Source of the DNA: Schizochytrium sp. TIO01 | Lineage: Eukaryota > Sar > Bigyra > Thraustochytrida > Thraustochytriidae | Length of the DNA: 64,000 bases | Direction of reading: 5' to 3' | Assembly: GCA_004764695.1 (NCBI GenBank) | Contig: SMSO01000004.1 | Location: 394,501-458,500, forward strand | In this document: one piece after another, positions 53,226-61,691 of the stretch | How the letters are laid out: each line of letters opens with the position of its first letter | Numbering within the stretch: the stretch's first letter is position 1 | Notes under the pieces: generated by a model | What the model saw: only the letters and a program-made list of their open reading frames with translations | Databases searched by the model: none | Told to the model about the DNA's origin: nothing | Position numbers and translations under genes: made by a program

Positions 53226-54155
53226 TCAAATGATTAAAGCAATCGCTGCATCCAAAACCTCATAGAGATCAGGGAAGACTCTTTTAGTTAAAGAGGTTAT
53301 TAAGGCAATTTTTACTATAGTCGTGTCATGATTTAATTTTTGATGATATTTTTCAGGGAAGTCAACATTAAGAGCATTCACTTCTTGTTCAACCTTCGAT
53401 GCCGCAATGAGGAGTTGCATACGCGAATGACTGCGGTCAATAATTGTATTGGCAATATTGGGATCGACTTCATCTTCATGATTGCTGTCTTCTTCTTCTT
53501 CTTCATCATCATCTGATGAGGGTGCTGTGTATGGTGGTGAAGGTGGTGGTGACGGACTAGGTGGTGGAGGCGAAGATGGAGATGATGGGGGTGCTCCGTA
53601 TGGTGGTGAAGGTGGTGGGGACGGGCTAGAGGTGGGCGATGAAGGTGGGAAAACAATAGGTCTGTAATATTGGATGTTGTACATCATTGATTCCAGTGCC
53701 TTGGCATAAAAGCCTCTACTTTGCTTGAGCCCATTAATTTCCAGGCGGAGGGCATTGCCATACAAGGACCATTCAGTGGCTAGACTGGAATTTTGGTCTA
53801 ACAACACAAGCTCATATTCTGCCTCACTAATGTATGTAGCAGTGATTTTAATATAATGGCGTAGCGCTAAAATGAGATCTTTATGTGGGTTTTCGTCCTT
53901 CTCCTCGTGCCTCACTTTTGGTGTCTTGTGTGTATTATTACCTAAACTATCATTATCCACCCCTCGTTTGCCTTGAGTTCTCACCCCACTGGCCTTAGTT
54001 TTGGTTTTGCAATTAGCCTTCGTTGTTGACTTTGACTTTGACTTTGACTTTGACTTTGACTTGGACTTTGACTTTTGCTTTGAGTTTGTATACCTATCAT
54101 CACTATCACCAGACACCTCTGGGGCTGCTGTAGCACCTGCTAACCAATTCCACAT
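53226..54155 (-). CDS. Low-complexity KS/proline-rich protein of the element
   Basis: 309 residues from the ATG at 54155; the frame extends three codons to a GTG. Residues about 25-45 are an alternating Lys-Ser run encoded by a GACTTT hexamer repeat (54024-54075), followed by a basic Lys/Thr-rich stretch. About 90-165 is a helical region containing ALRHYIKITATYISEAEYEL. About 172-215 is Pro/Ser-rich with two near-identical PPPSPPYGAPPSSP and PPPSPPYTAPSS units, followed by an acidic run of Asp/Glu and a helical C-terminus. No family recognised. The basic and acidic runs suggest a nucleic-acid-binding or scaffold protein, on composition only. Confidence 0.65.
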   Translation of the reverse strand: MWNWLAGATAAPEVSGDSDDRYTNSKQKSKSKSKSKSKSKSKSTTKANCKTKTKASGVRTQGKRGVDNDSLGNNTHKTPKVRHEEKDENPHKDLILALRHYIKITATYISEAEYELVLLDQNSSLATEWSLYGNALRLEINGLKQSRGFYAKALESMMYNIQYYRPIVFPPSSPTSSPSPPPSPPYGAPPSSPSSPPPPSPSPPPSPPYTAPSSDDDEEEEEDSNHEDEVDPNIANTIIDRSHSRMQLLIAASKVEQEVNALNVDFPEKYHQKLNHDTTIVKIALITSLTKRVFPDLYEVLDAAIALII

Positions 54156-54311
54156 GCTCTTCACAACAAATACATTTAATAATCATCATTCTATATCTAT
54201 ATATATTGAGCGAATTAACAAAAACTTTATGACTTTAAAAAAGAAAGTTATTAGTATATATATTTATTTTTATTTTATTTTTTAAAAGTAAACGACGGTG
54301 TGTCCTCTTAT

Positions 54312-55319
54312 TCAACAACACAGAGGTACTTCTTCAACCTTGAGTGGATATTTGGATACAGGTGAGTATCTTCTTTTGGTGTGCATGGGAGCGTAAAGTT
54401 CCCGTAGCCTTTGCGAAAGAACTTGTAGTGTTTTTTTGGGGGGTTTCAGCATGCAACCCTTCTCACGTAAAAATTTGCAAATGCTTTTGATATCTTTGAG
54501 ATGAGTGATCTCGTCTATGTTAGCCAGGGGCGGGGGAGAGGATGGCACGTTGGGTGGCGGCTGGTTTTCACTTCCCAGGGTTGGTGTAGCCTTCTTCCCT
54601 AACCGTGATTTCTTTGCTTTTGTGTATGCAAAGTGCTGGCCGTGACACTGCTGCTTGTAAGCATGGGCCGTTAGGGGTCGTGTGACCCGAATCTTTGTTG
54701 CAGGGATGCTCTCTGGTGGCTGCGGTTGATCCTTGGCGCGGAGTTTTTTGAGCAAAGAGTTGAATGAGCCAGCAACGAACATAAAGCGAAAGAGGCGTTT
54801 CAATCGACACGAAGCCTTCTCAACTTTTATGGTATCCTCAAAGAAAGTTAGTGCAATGATGTACTTTTTGAGTATCTGATCATCTCTGGCACGATAGCCG
54901 TCAGGATACCAAATCTTCATCTGTGCATCTTGCGAACATCCACAGCAATCTTTTGTAATGCAATTGGAGCATAAAAACTTCTTGCATTGGACACATCTGT
55001 ACAATTTAGAGACCAAGAGAATGTTGATGTCATTGCAACAATCACACACAAAACACCATGGTGAAGTCTTGTTCCAGAGGTACGAGCGGAATAAAGCCAT
55101 ATCTACTTTCGTTTTGGTCCCTGATTCAAGACTCGTCACCTCTACGACCCCCAGGGTCTTTAGTTTACGGCCAGTAGCAAAACCAATGGCTCGAATCTGT
55201 TTAAGTTTATCAAATAGACTCATGGGACAAGTGGTCACATAGTTATTGTCATCAATATCAGGGCACTCTGTGCAGGGATAAGATCCATGGTTAGTACATA
55301 GCTGTTGATTGACTCCCAA
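54312..55319 (-). CDS. Eight-cysteine cross-brace-like zinc-finger protein of the element
   Basis: 335 codons from a TTG at 55319; upstream the frame is open to a TAA near 55420 without an ATG, so the 5' end is uncertain. The first in-frame ATG opens MSLFDKLKQIRAIGF near 55223. An alternative is an ATG at 55468 in another frame joined by a 41-base GT-AG intron (55342-55302). In the 335-codon numbering, Cys92, 95, 109, 112, 117, 120, 125 and 128 give CX2C-X13-CX2C-X4-CX2C-X4-CX2C, a treble-clef or cross-brace pattern close to FYVE, PHD and RING-type fingers. An earlier CTNHGSYPCTEC group may bind another zinc. The C-terminal third is basic and proline-rich. A ubiquitin, chromatin or lipid-binding role cannot be separated by eye. 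Confidence 0.65.
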   Translation of the reverse strand: MGVNQQLCTNHGSYPCTECPDIDDNNYVTTCPMSLFDKLKQIRAIGFATGRKLKTLGVVEVTSLESGTKTKVDMALFRSYLWNKTSPWCFVCDCCNDINILLVSKLYRCVQCKKFLCSNCITKDCCGCSQDAQMKIWYPDGYRARDDQILKKYIIALTFFEDTIKVEKASCRLKRLFRFMFVAGSFNSLLKKLRAKDQPQPPESIPATKIRVTRPLTAHAYKQQCHGQHFAYTKAKKSRLGKKATPTLGSENQPPPNVPSSPPPLANIDEITHLKDIKSICKFLREKGCMLKPPKKTLQVLSQRLRELYAPMHTKRRYSPVSKYPLKVEEVPLCC

Positions 55320-55601
55320 TAGGGTAGGTAAGTGAGGGTCACATCTGGAAGCATGTACAGGACTGAAGAGACAAGATTTACCATTTGGGCCATGATCATT
55401 TCTAGCGACAGTGTTTTGGTCAACTTAGGTGGCACCATACACTTAATTATATCACATATCTTTGACATGGACGAACCTCTTGTGGAATATGCACGGAGAC
55501 TTACACATAAGCGTGTATAGTAGTATTGATTATTATCAATGAGCTCAGGTGCGGAATGTGGGGTTATTCGGTTCTGGAACTCATGTTTTGTGCATGGGGC
55601 A

Positions 55602-55808
55602 TGAAAGGGTTTCCGAAAACCTTATTCAAGCTCGTACCGCCTCTCTTCAGTCTCTAACCCATTACAATTCTACTAAGCTGCTCTGTAAAAAGGTTAATCA
55701 ATGTTGCTAATAGATTATTCATCGACCCAATTTCATTCAACCAAGAGCGTTTCTCATTAAACTCGGAGCATCCACTGAGCCATCACTAACTAGGTTCCAA
55801 AAGTAAAC
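55602..55808. repeat. Right 207-bp direct repeat
   Basis: Same sequence as 43910-44116 apart from three substitutions. Here it is continuous on its right with the 5' part of the broken gene at 55654-56092, so this copy is in the original gene context and the left copy is the detached one. Confidence 0.97.
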
Positions 55809-56092
55809 ATCGGCCATCACCTCAATGTAAAGGGCACGCAGCAGGCCCAAGTAGTCATGCAACGTTCCACCCTTGTATTATACGCCAAAATAACTGCTCG
55901 CAGCGAGGGAGACGTGCTTTATGTCGTACGCAGCACAGTAAATCAGTTTACATAAAATTCTCATAATTATCAGCTTTCTCACCATGGCTTTAGCCTCTTC
56001 GCTCGTACCTTCTCCACGACGATAGCCAGCTCCGCGAGCCTTGAAGGACCTTTTGCGCAGAGCAACTCAAAGCTACTGGGCATCGTTCGCAT
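55654..56092 (-). pseudogene. Broken gene spanning the right repeat boundary
   Basis: Successive minus-strand frames look coding although none is open throughout: MRTMPSSFELLCAKGPSRLA from ATG at 56092, then a frame with KAMVRKLIIMRILCKLIYC and YDIKHVSLAASSYFGV, a TAA, then KGGTLHDYLGLLRALYIEVM entering the direct repeat, and a last frame EKRSWLNEIGSMNNLLATLI ending at TAG 55654-55656. At least two frameshifts and one nonsense codon are implied, giving about 145 residues originally. The repeat copy at 43910-44116 shares the frame change inside the repeat, so that break is older than the duplication. Helical, unrecognised family. Composition resembles the element's GC-richer genes, so it may mark the element's original right side. 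Confidence 0.55.
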
Positions 56093-57015
56093 CCTGGTCA
56101 ATCCTCTGGGCTCATGAGAGAGCCTCGATTCGCACCAAACCTCCGTGAGCCTACTAACTACACAAAATATCGGCCGGGCGGTCAGTGCCCAGCAGGCCGT
56201 ATCTGAACCTGGTTACCAGCCTGCACGAATCGATGCTGCACGGAGGAGTCATCTTACCTCCACGCTCGGCCCCCATTCTAAAGGAAACCCTCGCCCGAAA
56301 CCCGAAACCGCCTGTTATACACTCATCCTAAAGACCAAAGAACACGGAGGAAACCGCTGCACGCCACAGCGAGAGGCGCCGCGCTGTCCCCAGCCTAAGA
56401 GTCGTCTACCTAAATAACTAATAGTTGCACGGCGATGTGGCGGGCTGTGATCGTCCCACAGTTGAAGAAACCGAACCTCCAAAAGCAAAAAGTAACGCTC
56501 AGAACTGAGAACGGAGTCTTTGGAAAAGCGCGGCGCTTGAACGTGGAGGTCTTTCTAATGCTTCAAGCCCTCGTTGTTTGGGTCGTCCCTTTCGCCTTTT
56601 TGTGCTCTTGTGCATCCTCGTCTTGACAACAGCAGCCATCACCGCCTTTGTCCTGCCTAGGCGTGCTGGGTTGTCTGCCGCACAGGCAGCCAGACCAGAC
56701 TACCTCGGGCTCGGCGGAGTTTCGTGAAGGTTTCGTGAAAGTTTCGTGCCTTTCTGATAGTTTCAAAGTAACTGGAGCTTGCGCAGGAGAAAGAAGCAAA
56801 GTGGTGGCTCAATCTCGTTATTGGGAGGACAGTGAAACGACGAGAAACGAAACTCTTAAATACCAAGGAGCTGGGCAGATAGGTGCTATACAAGGTGGGC
56901 TAGGGCGCTTGCGTTGGGCAGAGGTCAAGATCCTCGAGGGGTCAGCAAACCCCAAACGCCCTTAGGCACGAAGTTAAACCAGAGCTGGAGGCAAGCGACA
57001 TAGCAAGCAGCCAGC
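56093..57015. other. Intergenic region upstream of kinesin
   Basis: Should contain the kinesin promoter and 5' leader. No gene recognised; a 90-codon frame at 56145-56417 has no domain and lacks a clean ATG context. Confidence 0.5.
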
Positions 57016-60000
57016 ATGTACCACTTCAAAAAGCACCTCTCTCTGGTGAAGACTGCGTCAGGCCGCGTCCTGCGCAGCGCCAAGCGTCAGAATGAGGGAG
57101 ACCAGCGTCGGCAGGCTAGCTCCGAGGCAGACGTTGAGGCCTTCTATGCTGCCATGAGAGAGGCCGCGACGGACCCTTCTTCATCTGCTGGACTCCCGAC
57201 CCCCCCGCTCGTACGAACTGCCTTTGAAGACAGCGATGACAATTGTAGTAGTGATGGCGACCTCCGCGACGAGCTTGAGAAAGTTACGAAAGAGGCAGCA
57301 AAAGCTAAAAAGGAGCGCAAGAAGCTAAAGGCACAGAGCCCCACGAAAAAATCCAAGACGCCTAAAAACAAGAGCAACAACAACAGCGAAGAAGAAGAAG
57401 ACCGCTCAAACGTAAACCAAGATGGTTCGAACAGCGACAGTGCGGACGCTGATCTGAGCCAAGAGCAACTGGAGAAAGACCACCCATACGTTGTGGCCTT
57501 AGAAGAGCGTATTGAATGGCTCGAATCAGAGCGTGTGCGCTTGTTGCGACTCACAAGAAATAAAGCCTCGCGACGCCTTAGCTTGCAGCAGAGGCAACAA
57601 GAGGAGGATGAGCGTATGTTGCAAGAACAGCTAAACACTCACCACGACGACCAGGAGGAAGCCGATGCAACTGGAAGTGCTCGTAAGCGCAGTGTGCGTA
57701 AACCAAAGCGTGGCGTCAAGCACGAGGTAAAGACCACCCCGAAGAAGGCTGTCTCAGACATGCAAGCAACAACACAGTCCTTTAAGCAGCGTGCTCGTGC
57801 ACGCCGTAGCATGGATGGGAAAGGGGTCTGGGAGCGTGCCGAGAAGCACTTCAATGTTACACTGAAGCTCACTCCAAATGATCTGCCGCTGTGTACATTT
57901 TGCGATGCTCTGGGTATTCGCCTAGAGAATGATGAGGACCTTGGCAACCGTCTTGTCATCACGGAATTCATCAGTGACAAGAATGGAAACCCAAAAGCTC
58001 TCGAAGCTTGTGGACACGTCGGTGTTGACGATATCTTGACTGGCATCAAGGGCATGCGGGTGTATTCTGAGGCAGACATCGAAGCTGCGTTGGCGAAACT
58101 CCCCAAGGATGAGCCTCTCATCATTGACTTTTGCCGCAAATTGTCCAAACAACTCGCAAGTGGAGACCCTGAGAGTCTCGAACAGGCGAATGAGCGTATT
58201 GCCTTCTTGGAGAAGGAGCTCAAATTTGCCCGTGCGGAGTACGCCCGTCTTGATATTGGCGCCCTGGAAAGCCTTGAGGACATACTTCGTGATACCCGTT
58301 CGCAGAACACGAAGCTTCAGCAGGATCTTTCCAAGCTTAAGGTTGTAGAGCAGGAGTGGCTTGCCGACCAAGGTTTACGCAACCGCTACGAACTCAAAGC
58401 TCGCGAGTGCAGACGACTTCTTAACACCTTGATTGATCTCAAGGGTGCGATTCGCATCTTTGTTCGTGTGCGCCCCCCCAAGATCGATGACCTTGCAGAG
58501 GTTGATGCTAACAAGACTGTGCTCCAGTTCCCCGAGAACCGTCTTCTTCAACTCTCTGATATGGACTCCGTTGACGTGCCTGAGAAGTCCTGGGAGTTTG
58601 ATGCAGTCTTCAACCCGAAATCCACGCAGACGGAGGTCTTCGCCGAGGTTGAGCCTCTGGTGTACAGTGTTGTTGACGGCTACAACGCATGCGTTTTTGC
58701 TTACGGTCAAACTGGCTCTGGTAAGACCTATACTATGGATGGTCCCGAAAATGATCGTGGTGTTTGGTACCGTTCCACTTCAGCTTTGTTTGACATTCTT
58801 GCGCAGCGCCAGGCTGAGACCCCGGAGTACGAGCGGGTTACTTTCTCTGTTAAAGCATCTGTTTTGGAGATTTACCAAGAACGTGTCCGTGATCTGTTGG
58901 CTATCACAGCTATGCAAGGGGGGGTCCTTCTTCCAGACGATGACACAGAAAGCAAGGATGGCGAAAGTACCGACGGCACGGACAACGCGCAGTCTACAAG
59001 ACGTTTACGAAAGGCCAAACCTTTCTCTCTTGAGATCAAGCACCACCCGAAGACCGGCTACGTCTATGTTCAGGATGCTGTCGAGCAGACAGTGACTTGT
59101 GCTGAAGATCTCCACAGGATCATTGAGCTCGGAAAGAAGCAGCGTCAAGTGGGTGTAACTAACATGAATGAGCACTCTTCTCGCTCCCACATGGTGTTGC
59201 TCATCCAGGTCTCAACCAAACTCTATGATGCCAACGCTGGCCCAAATGCCGCACCCAAGTATGAAGCTCATTCAAAGCTCCAGCTCATTGATTTGGCGGG
59301 TAGCGAGAAAGCTTCCAACGTCGAAGGTGAGCGTCTTCGGGAAACTTGCTACATTAACAAGTCTCTTTCTGCCCTCGGAGACGTTATGCACGCCTTGCAG
59401 AGCAATGACTCTCGTCACATTCCATTTCGCAACTCCAAGCTTACGTCGTTGCTTCGTGACTCGCTTGGCGGCAAGGCGAAGACTTTAATGATTGTTCAGG
59501 TCAGTCCACAGAAGCGCAACATGCTTGAGTCTATTCGATCATTAGACTTTGGCCAGCGTGTTGGAAAGATTTGTCTTCAAGACAATGCAAAGGGCCCTGC
59601 CAAGCGCGGTGATAAGGCTGACCAAATTTCACGTCTAAAGCGCGAGAACGCGGACCTGAGTTCGGAATCTGACAAGCTTAAGAACCGCGTTCTTGATCTC
59701 AAGCAAAAGCTTGACCAAGAGCGTCAAGCCAAACACTCTGTGGAAGCTTCGTGTAAGAATTTTCAAAGCATGGCGACCACTGAGAAGCAGCGTATTGCTG
59801 ATCTTGAGTCAGAGGTACATATTCTCAGCAAACAGCTCAAGGAAGCTGCTCGGAAGCAGGATGAGAACTGGAACATCAATTCTGGAACTACGGAAGAGTC
59901 AAAGCAGGGATCTCCGCAAACTCTTCGTGAACGTCATGTTGATTTGCGTAAGAAGTACAAGGAGGCTATGCAGCGCATCGAAATGTTGGAAAAGGCACAA

Positions 60001-60222
60001 CCTAGCGCTACAAAAAACCGTACTCAATCTGCGCGAGTACCCAGCACCTTGCCTAAATCTCGTCCGCTTTCCTCCGCAACCCCCACACCTCGCAAAACTC
60101 TTGTTAACAACAACAGCAGTACACCGCTCTCTGCGCGCACCTTGACCCCGTCCACAATCGATCGTACACCTCAGCGTGGTCGGCGAATTCCTGTGTCCTC
60201 CCAGCAAGAGGAAACCGTCTGA
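57016..60222 (+). CDS. Kinesin-14-type motor with N-terminal PDZ-like domain
   Basis: 1068 residues from ATG at 57016, one exon. Residues 1-270 are charged and coiled-coil-like with basic patches. About 285-375 looks like a PDZ domain: CDALGIRLENDEDLGNR, VITEF, then HVGVDDILTGIKGMRVYSEA and a helix. A coiled coil (about 385-465) leads into LNTLIDLKGAIRIFVRVRPP near 470, the neck/motor junction typical of minus-end kinesin-14. The motor (about 478-845) has the P-loop AYGQTGSGKTYTM near 562, switch I NEHSSRSHM near 717 and switch II LIDLAGSEKA near 757. A further coiled coil (about 860-985) and a Ser/Thr/Pro-rich tail follow, so the motor is internal and not C-terminal. Expected to move toward microtubule minus ends, in spindle or cargo transport. 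Motor certain; subfamily good; PDZ tentative. Confidence 0.95.
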   Translation: MYHFKKHLSLVKTASGRVLRSAKRQNEGDQRRQASSEADVEAFYAAMREAATDPSSSAGLPTPPLVRTAFEDSDDNCSSDGDLRDELEKVTKEAAKAKKERKKLKAQSPTKKSKTPKNKSNNNSEEEEDRSNVNQDGSNSDSADADLSQEQLEKDHPYVVALEERIEWLESERVRLLRLTRNKASRRLSLQQRQQEEDERMLQEQLNTHHDDQEEADATGSARKRSVRKPKRGVKHEVKTTPKKAVSDMQATTQSFKQRARARRSMDGKGVWERAEKHFNVTLKLTPNDLPLCTFCDALGIRLENDEDLGNRLVITEFISDKNGNPKALEACGHVGVDDILTGIKGMRVYSEADIEAALAKLPKDEPLIIDFCRKLSKQLASGDPESLEQANERIAFLEKELKFARAEYARLDIGALESLEDILRDTRSQNTKLQQDLSKLKVVEQEWLADQGLRNRYELKARECRRLLNTLIDLKGAIRIFVRVRPPKIDDLAEVDANKTVLQFPENRLLQLSDMDSVDVPEKSWEFDAVFNPKSTQTEVFAEVEPLVYSVVDGYNACVFAYGQTGSGKTYTMDGPENDRGVWYRSTSALFDILAQRQAETPEYERVTFSVKASVLEIYQERVRDLLAITAMQGGVLLPDDDTESKDGESTDGTDNAQSTRRLRKAKPFSLEIKHHPKTGYVYVQDAVEQTVTCAEDLHRIIELGKKQRQVGVTNMNEHSSRSHMVLLIQVSTKLYDANAGPNAAPKYEAHSKLQLIDLAGSEKASNVEGERLRETCYINKSLSALGDVMHALQSNDSRHIPFRNSKLTSLLRDSLGGKAKTLMIVQVSPQKRNMLESIRSLDFGQRVGKICLQDNAKGPAKRGDKADQISRLKRENADLSSESDKLKNRVLDLKQKLDQERQAKHSVEASCKNFQSMATTEKQRIADLESEVHILSKQLKEAARKQDENWNINSGTTEESKQGSPQTLRERHVDLRKKYKEAMQRIEMLEKAQPSATKNRTQSARVPSTLPKSRPLSSATPTPRKTLVNNNSSTPLSARTLTPSTIDRTPQRGRRIPVSSQQEETV

Positions 60223-61141
60223 ATGATTAGGTGACCAACAGGAGCGTGCATGAGCTTTGTTCATTTTCCAAGTTGATCACCGTCTTCCATCATTTTTATT
60301 TGTTTGCTTGTTTGCCGAGATGGTTTTTACAAACAAACTATCATGTCAAATCAAGATTTTGCACATAATCGCTCGCAATGTAAAGCACATTTCTAAACTG
60401 AATTCACTCACAATCTGTGTAAACAATATCATAATCGGCAATAAAACTTCAATCCTCTGATACAAATGCATTTTCGTCTTATTTTAATTTTTAAAAAAAT
60501 CTTTTAAAATCATCATTATCACTTATTCATAAAATAAAGAACTAAGCATCGCAAGAACATACATCTATCTACGTACGGGATCTCTTCTGCTGCTTGTTTA
60601 CTTATCCGTCTGTTGAGCTTGCCTATTCTTGTTTTAAAAGGCAACTTCTTTCACCAGGATTAGGAAAAATCTGATAAAATCATTCTTATCAGATACACTG
60701 ACATATGTATTTCTTTTTGGCAGTCAAAACAATCCATGCGTTAAGCCACGGAAATCTCAGTTCCTCTTCTATCACTGGCATGTATATATATATATGACGA
60801 TATGCTAAGCATTGAATATTGTGGACAAGCATCTCGGGATGGCACCATTTTGATGAGCACATGTAGTAGTTCCTCGCTCGAAATCGTGTCTGCCAAATGA
60901 ATGAAAGATGAGTGTTCACTATGCGCAAACTGCCCTGGAGCTTTTATTAGCAAGGTTGTGTGTTATGCAATGGTCAAGAAAATGTGTGAACTTCAGATGA
61001 ATGAACTTTTGGGCTATTTACTGTAATTATGCCTTTTAAGGGGCGAAGAAGAAAAGAATAGAGGACCATTAGGGATAGGACGAAGAATATTAATGTCCTC
61101 CTCTCATCTATCCTCTGTGCATGTATTCGAGTATATGAAGG

Positions 61142-61175
<34 letters not shown>

Positions 61176-61691
61176 GCGCATGTGTGCTGCATCCCATGCA
61201 AGTCCTGTCGTACACTATCCGCTAAAGAAAAGAAGGATACCTTCACTTGCTAATTTGTTTGTAGACAAAAGCGCAAACAAAGTGACACCAGAGGCAGAAG
61301 CATCTCTCGTGAAAAACTTGATTCTGATTCAGCGAACGACGCCATGTGCACTTAAAGCAATTTTTTAGTTGTACAGGGTGACGCGAGGATTCAAAGTACG
61401 AGTGAGCTGCTCTCGTCACAAGTTCATGCTTCATCGTTGCAGCTTTGCAGCAGAACAGGATTACGTATGAACGACGTGAAAAATAACAGAAGTGTTGGAG
61501 CTAGAACCCGCTGGCGGGCAAATGGGGGAACAGCGATATGAAAAAGCAGTGCGTGGGGACGAGAGAGATTAGTGATAAAAACGATAGAGGGAGGGAGAGA
61601 GGAAAAAAGAGAAAGTAAACAAACAACAATCGTGACAATGGCCACAACAACAACAAAATCAACAACAAAACGGTGAGAACCAAAGTAGAAT
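60223..61691. other. Convergent intergenic region between kinesin and histidine kinase
   Basis: Holds the 3' ends of both genes. AT-rich, no gene recognised. A TA dinucleotide run lies at 61149-61175. Confidence 0.5.

Larger units (their letters stand above)
43910..55808. mobile_element. Accessory element bounded by 207-bp direct repeats
   Basis: Two 207-bp direct repeats with three mismatches, offset by 11,692 bases, enclose about 11.5 kb. The content differs from both flanks: short intergenic gaps, genes on both strands, AT-rich spacers, several private repeat families, and proteins unrelated to the housekeeping genes outside. Recognisable content is a PD-(D/E)XK-like plus kinase-fold protein, a HECT-like protein and an eight-cysteine zinc-finger protein. 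No reverse transcriptase, transposase, tyrosine recombinase, polymerase or capsid gene was recognised, no inverted terminal repeats, and no short target-site duplication outside the repeats. It may be an integrated circular element, a segment duplicated and moved by recombination between copies of the repeat, or a remnant of a larger element. The boundary is clear; the class is not. Confidence 0.6.

Noticed and set aside
43910-55808. LTR retrotransposon
   Set aside because: The repeats begin TG but end AAC, not CA. No primer-binding site or polypurine tract is obvious, and no gag, protease, reverse transcriptase or integrase pattern was found between them.
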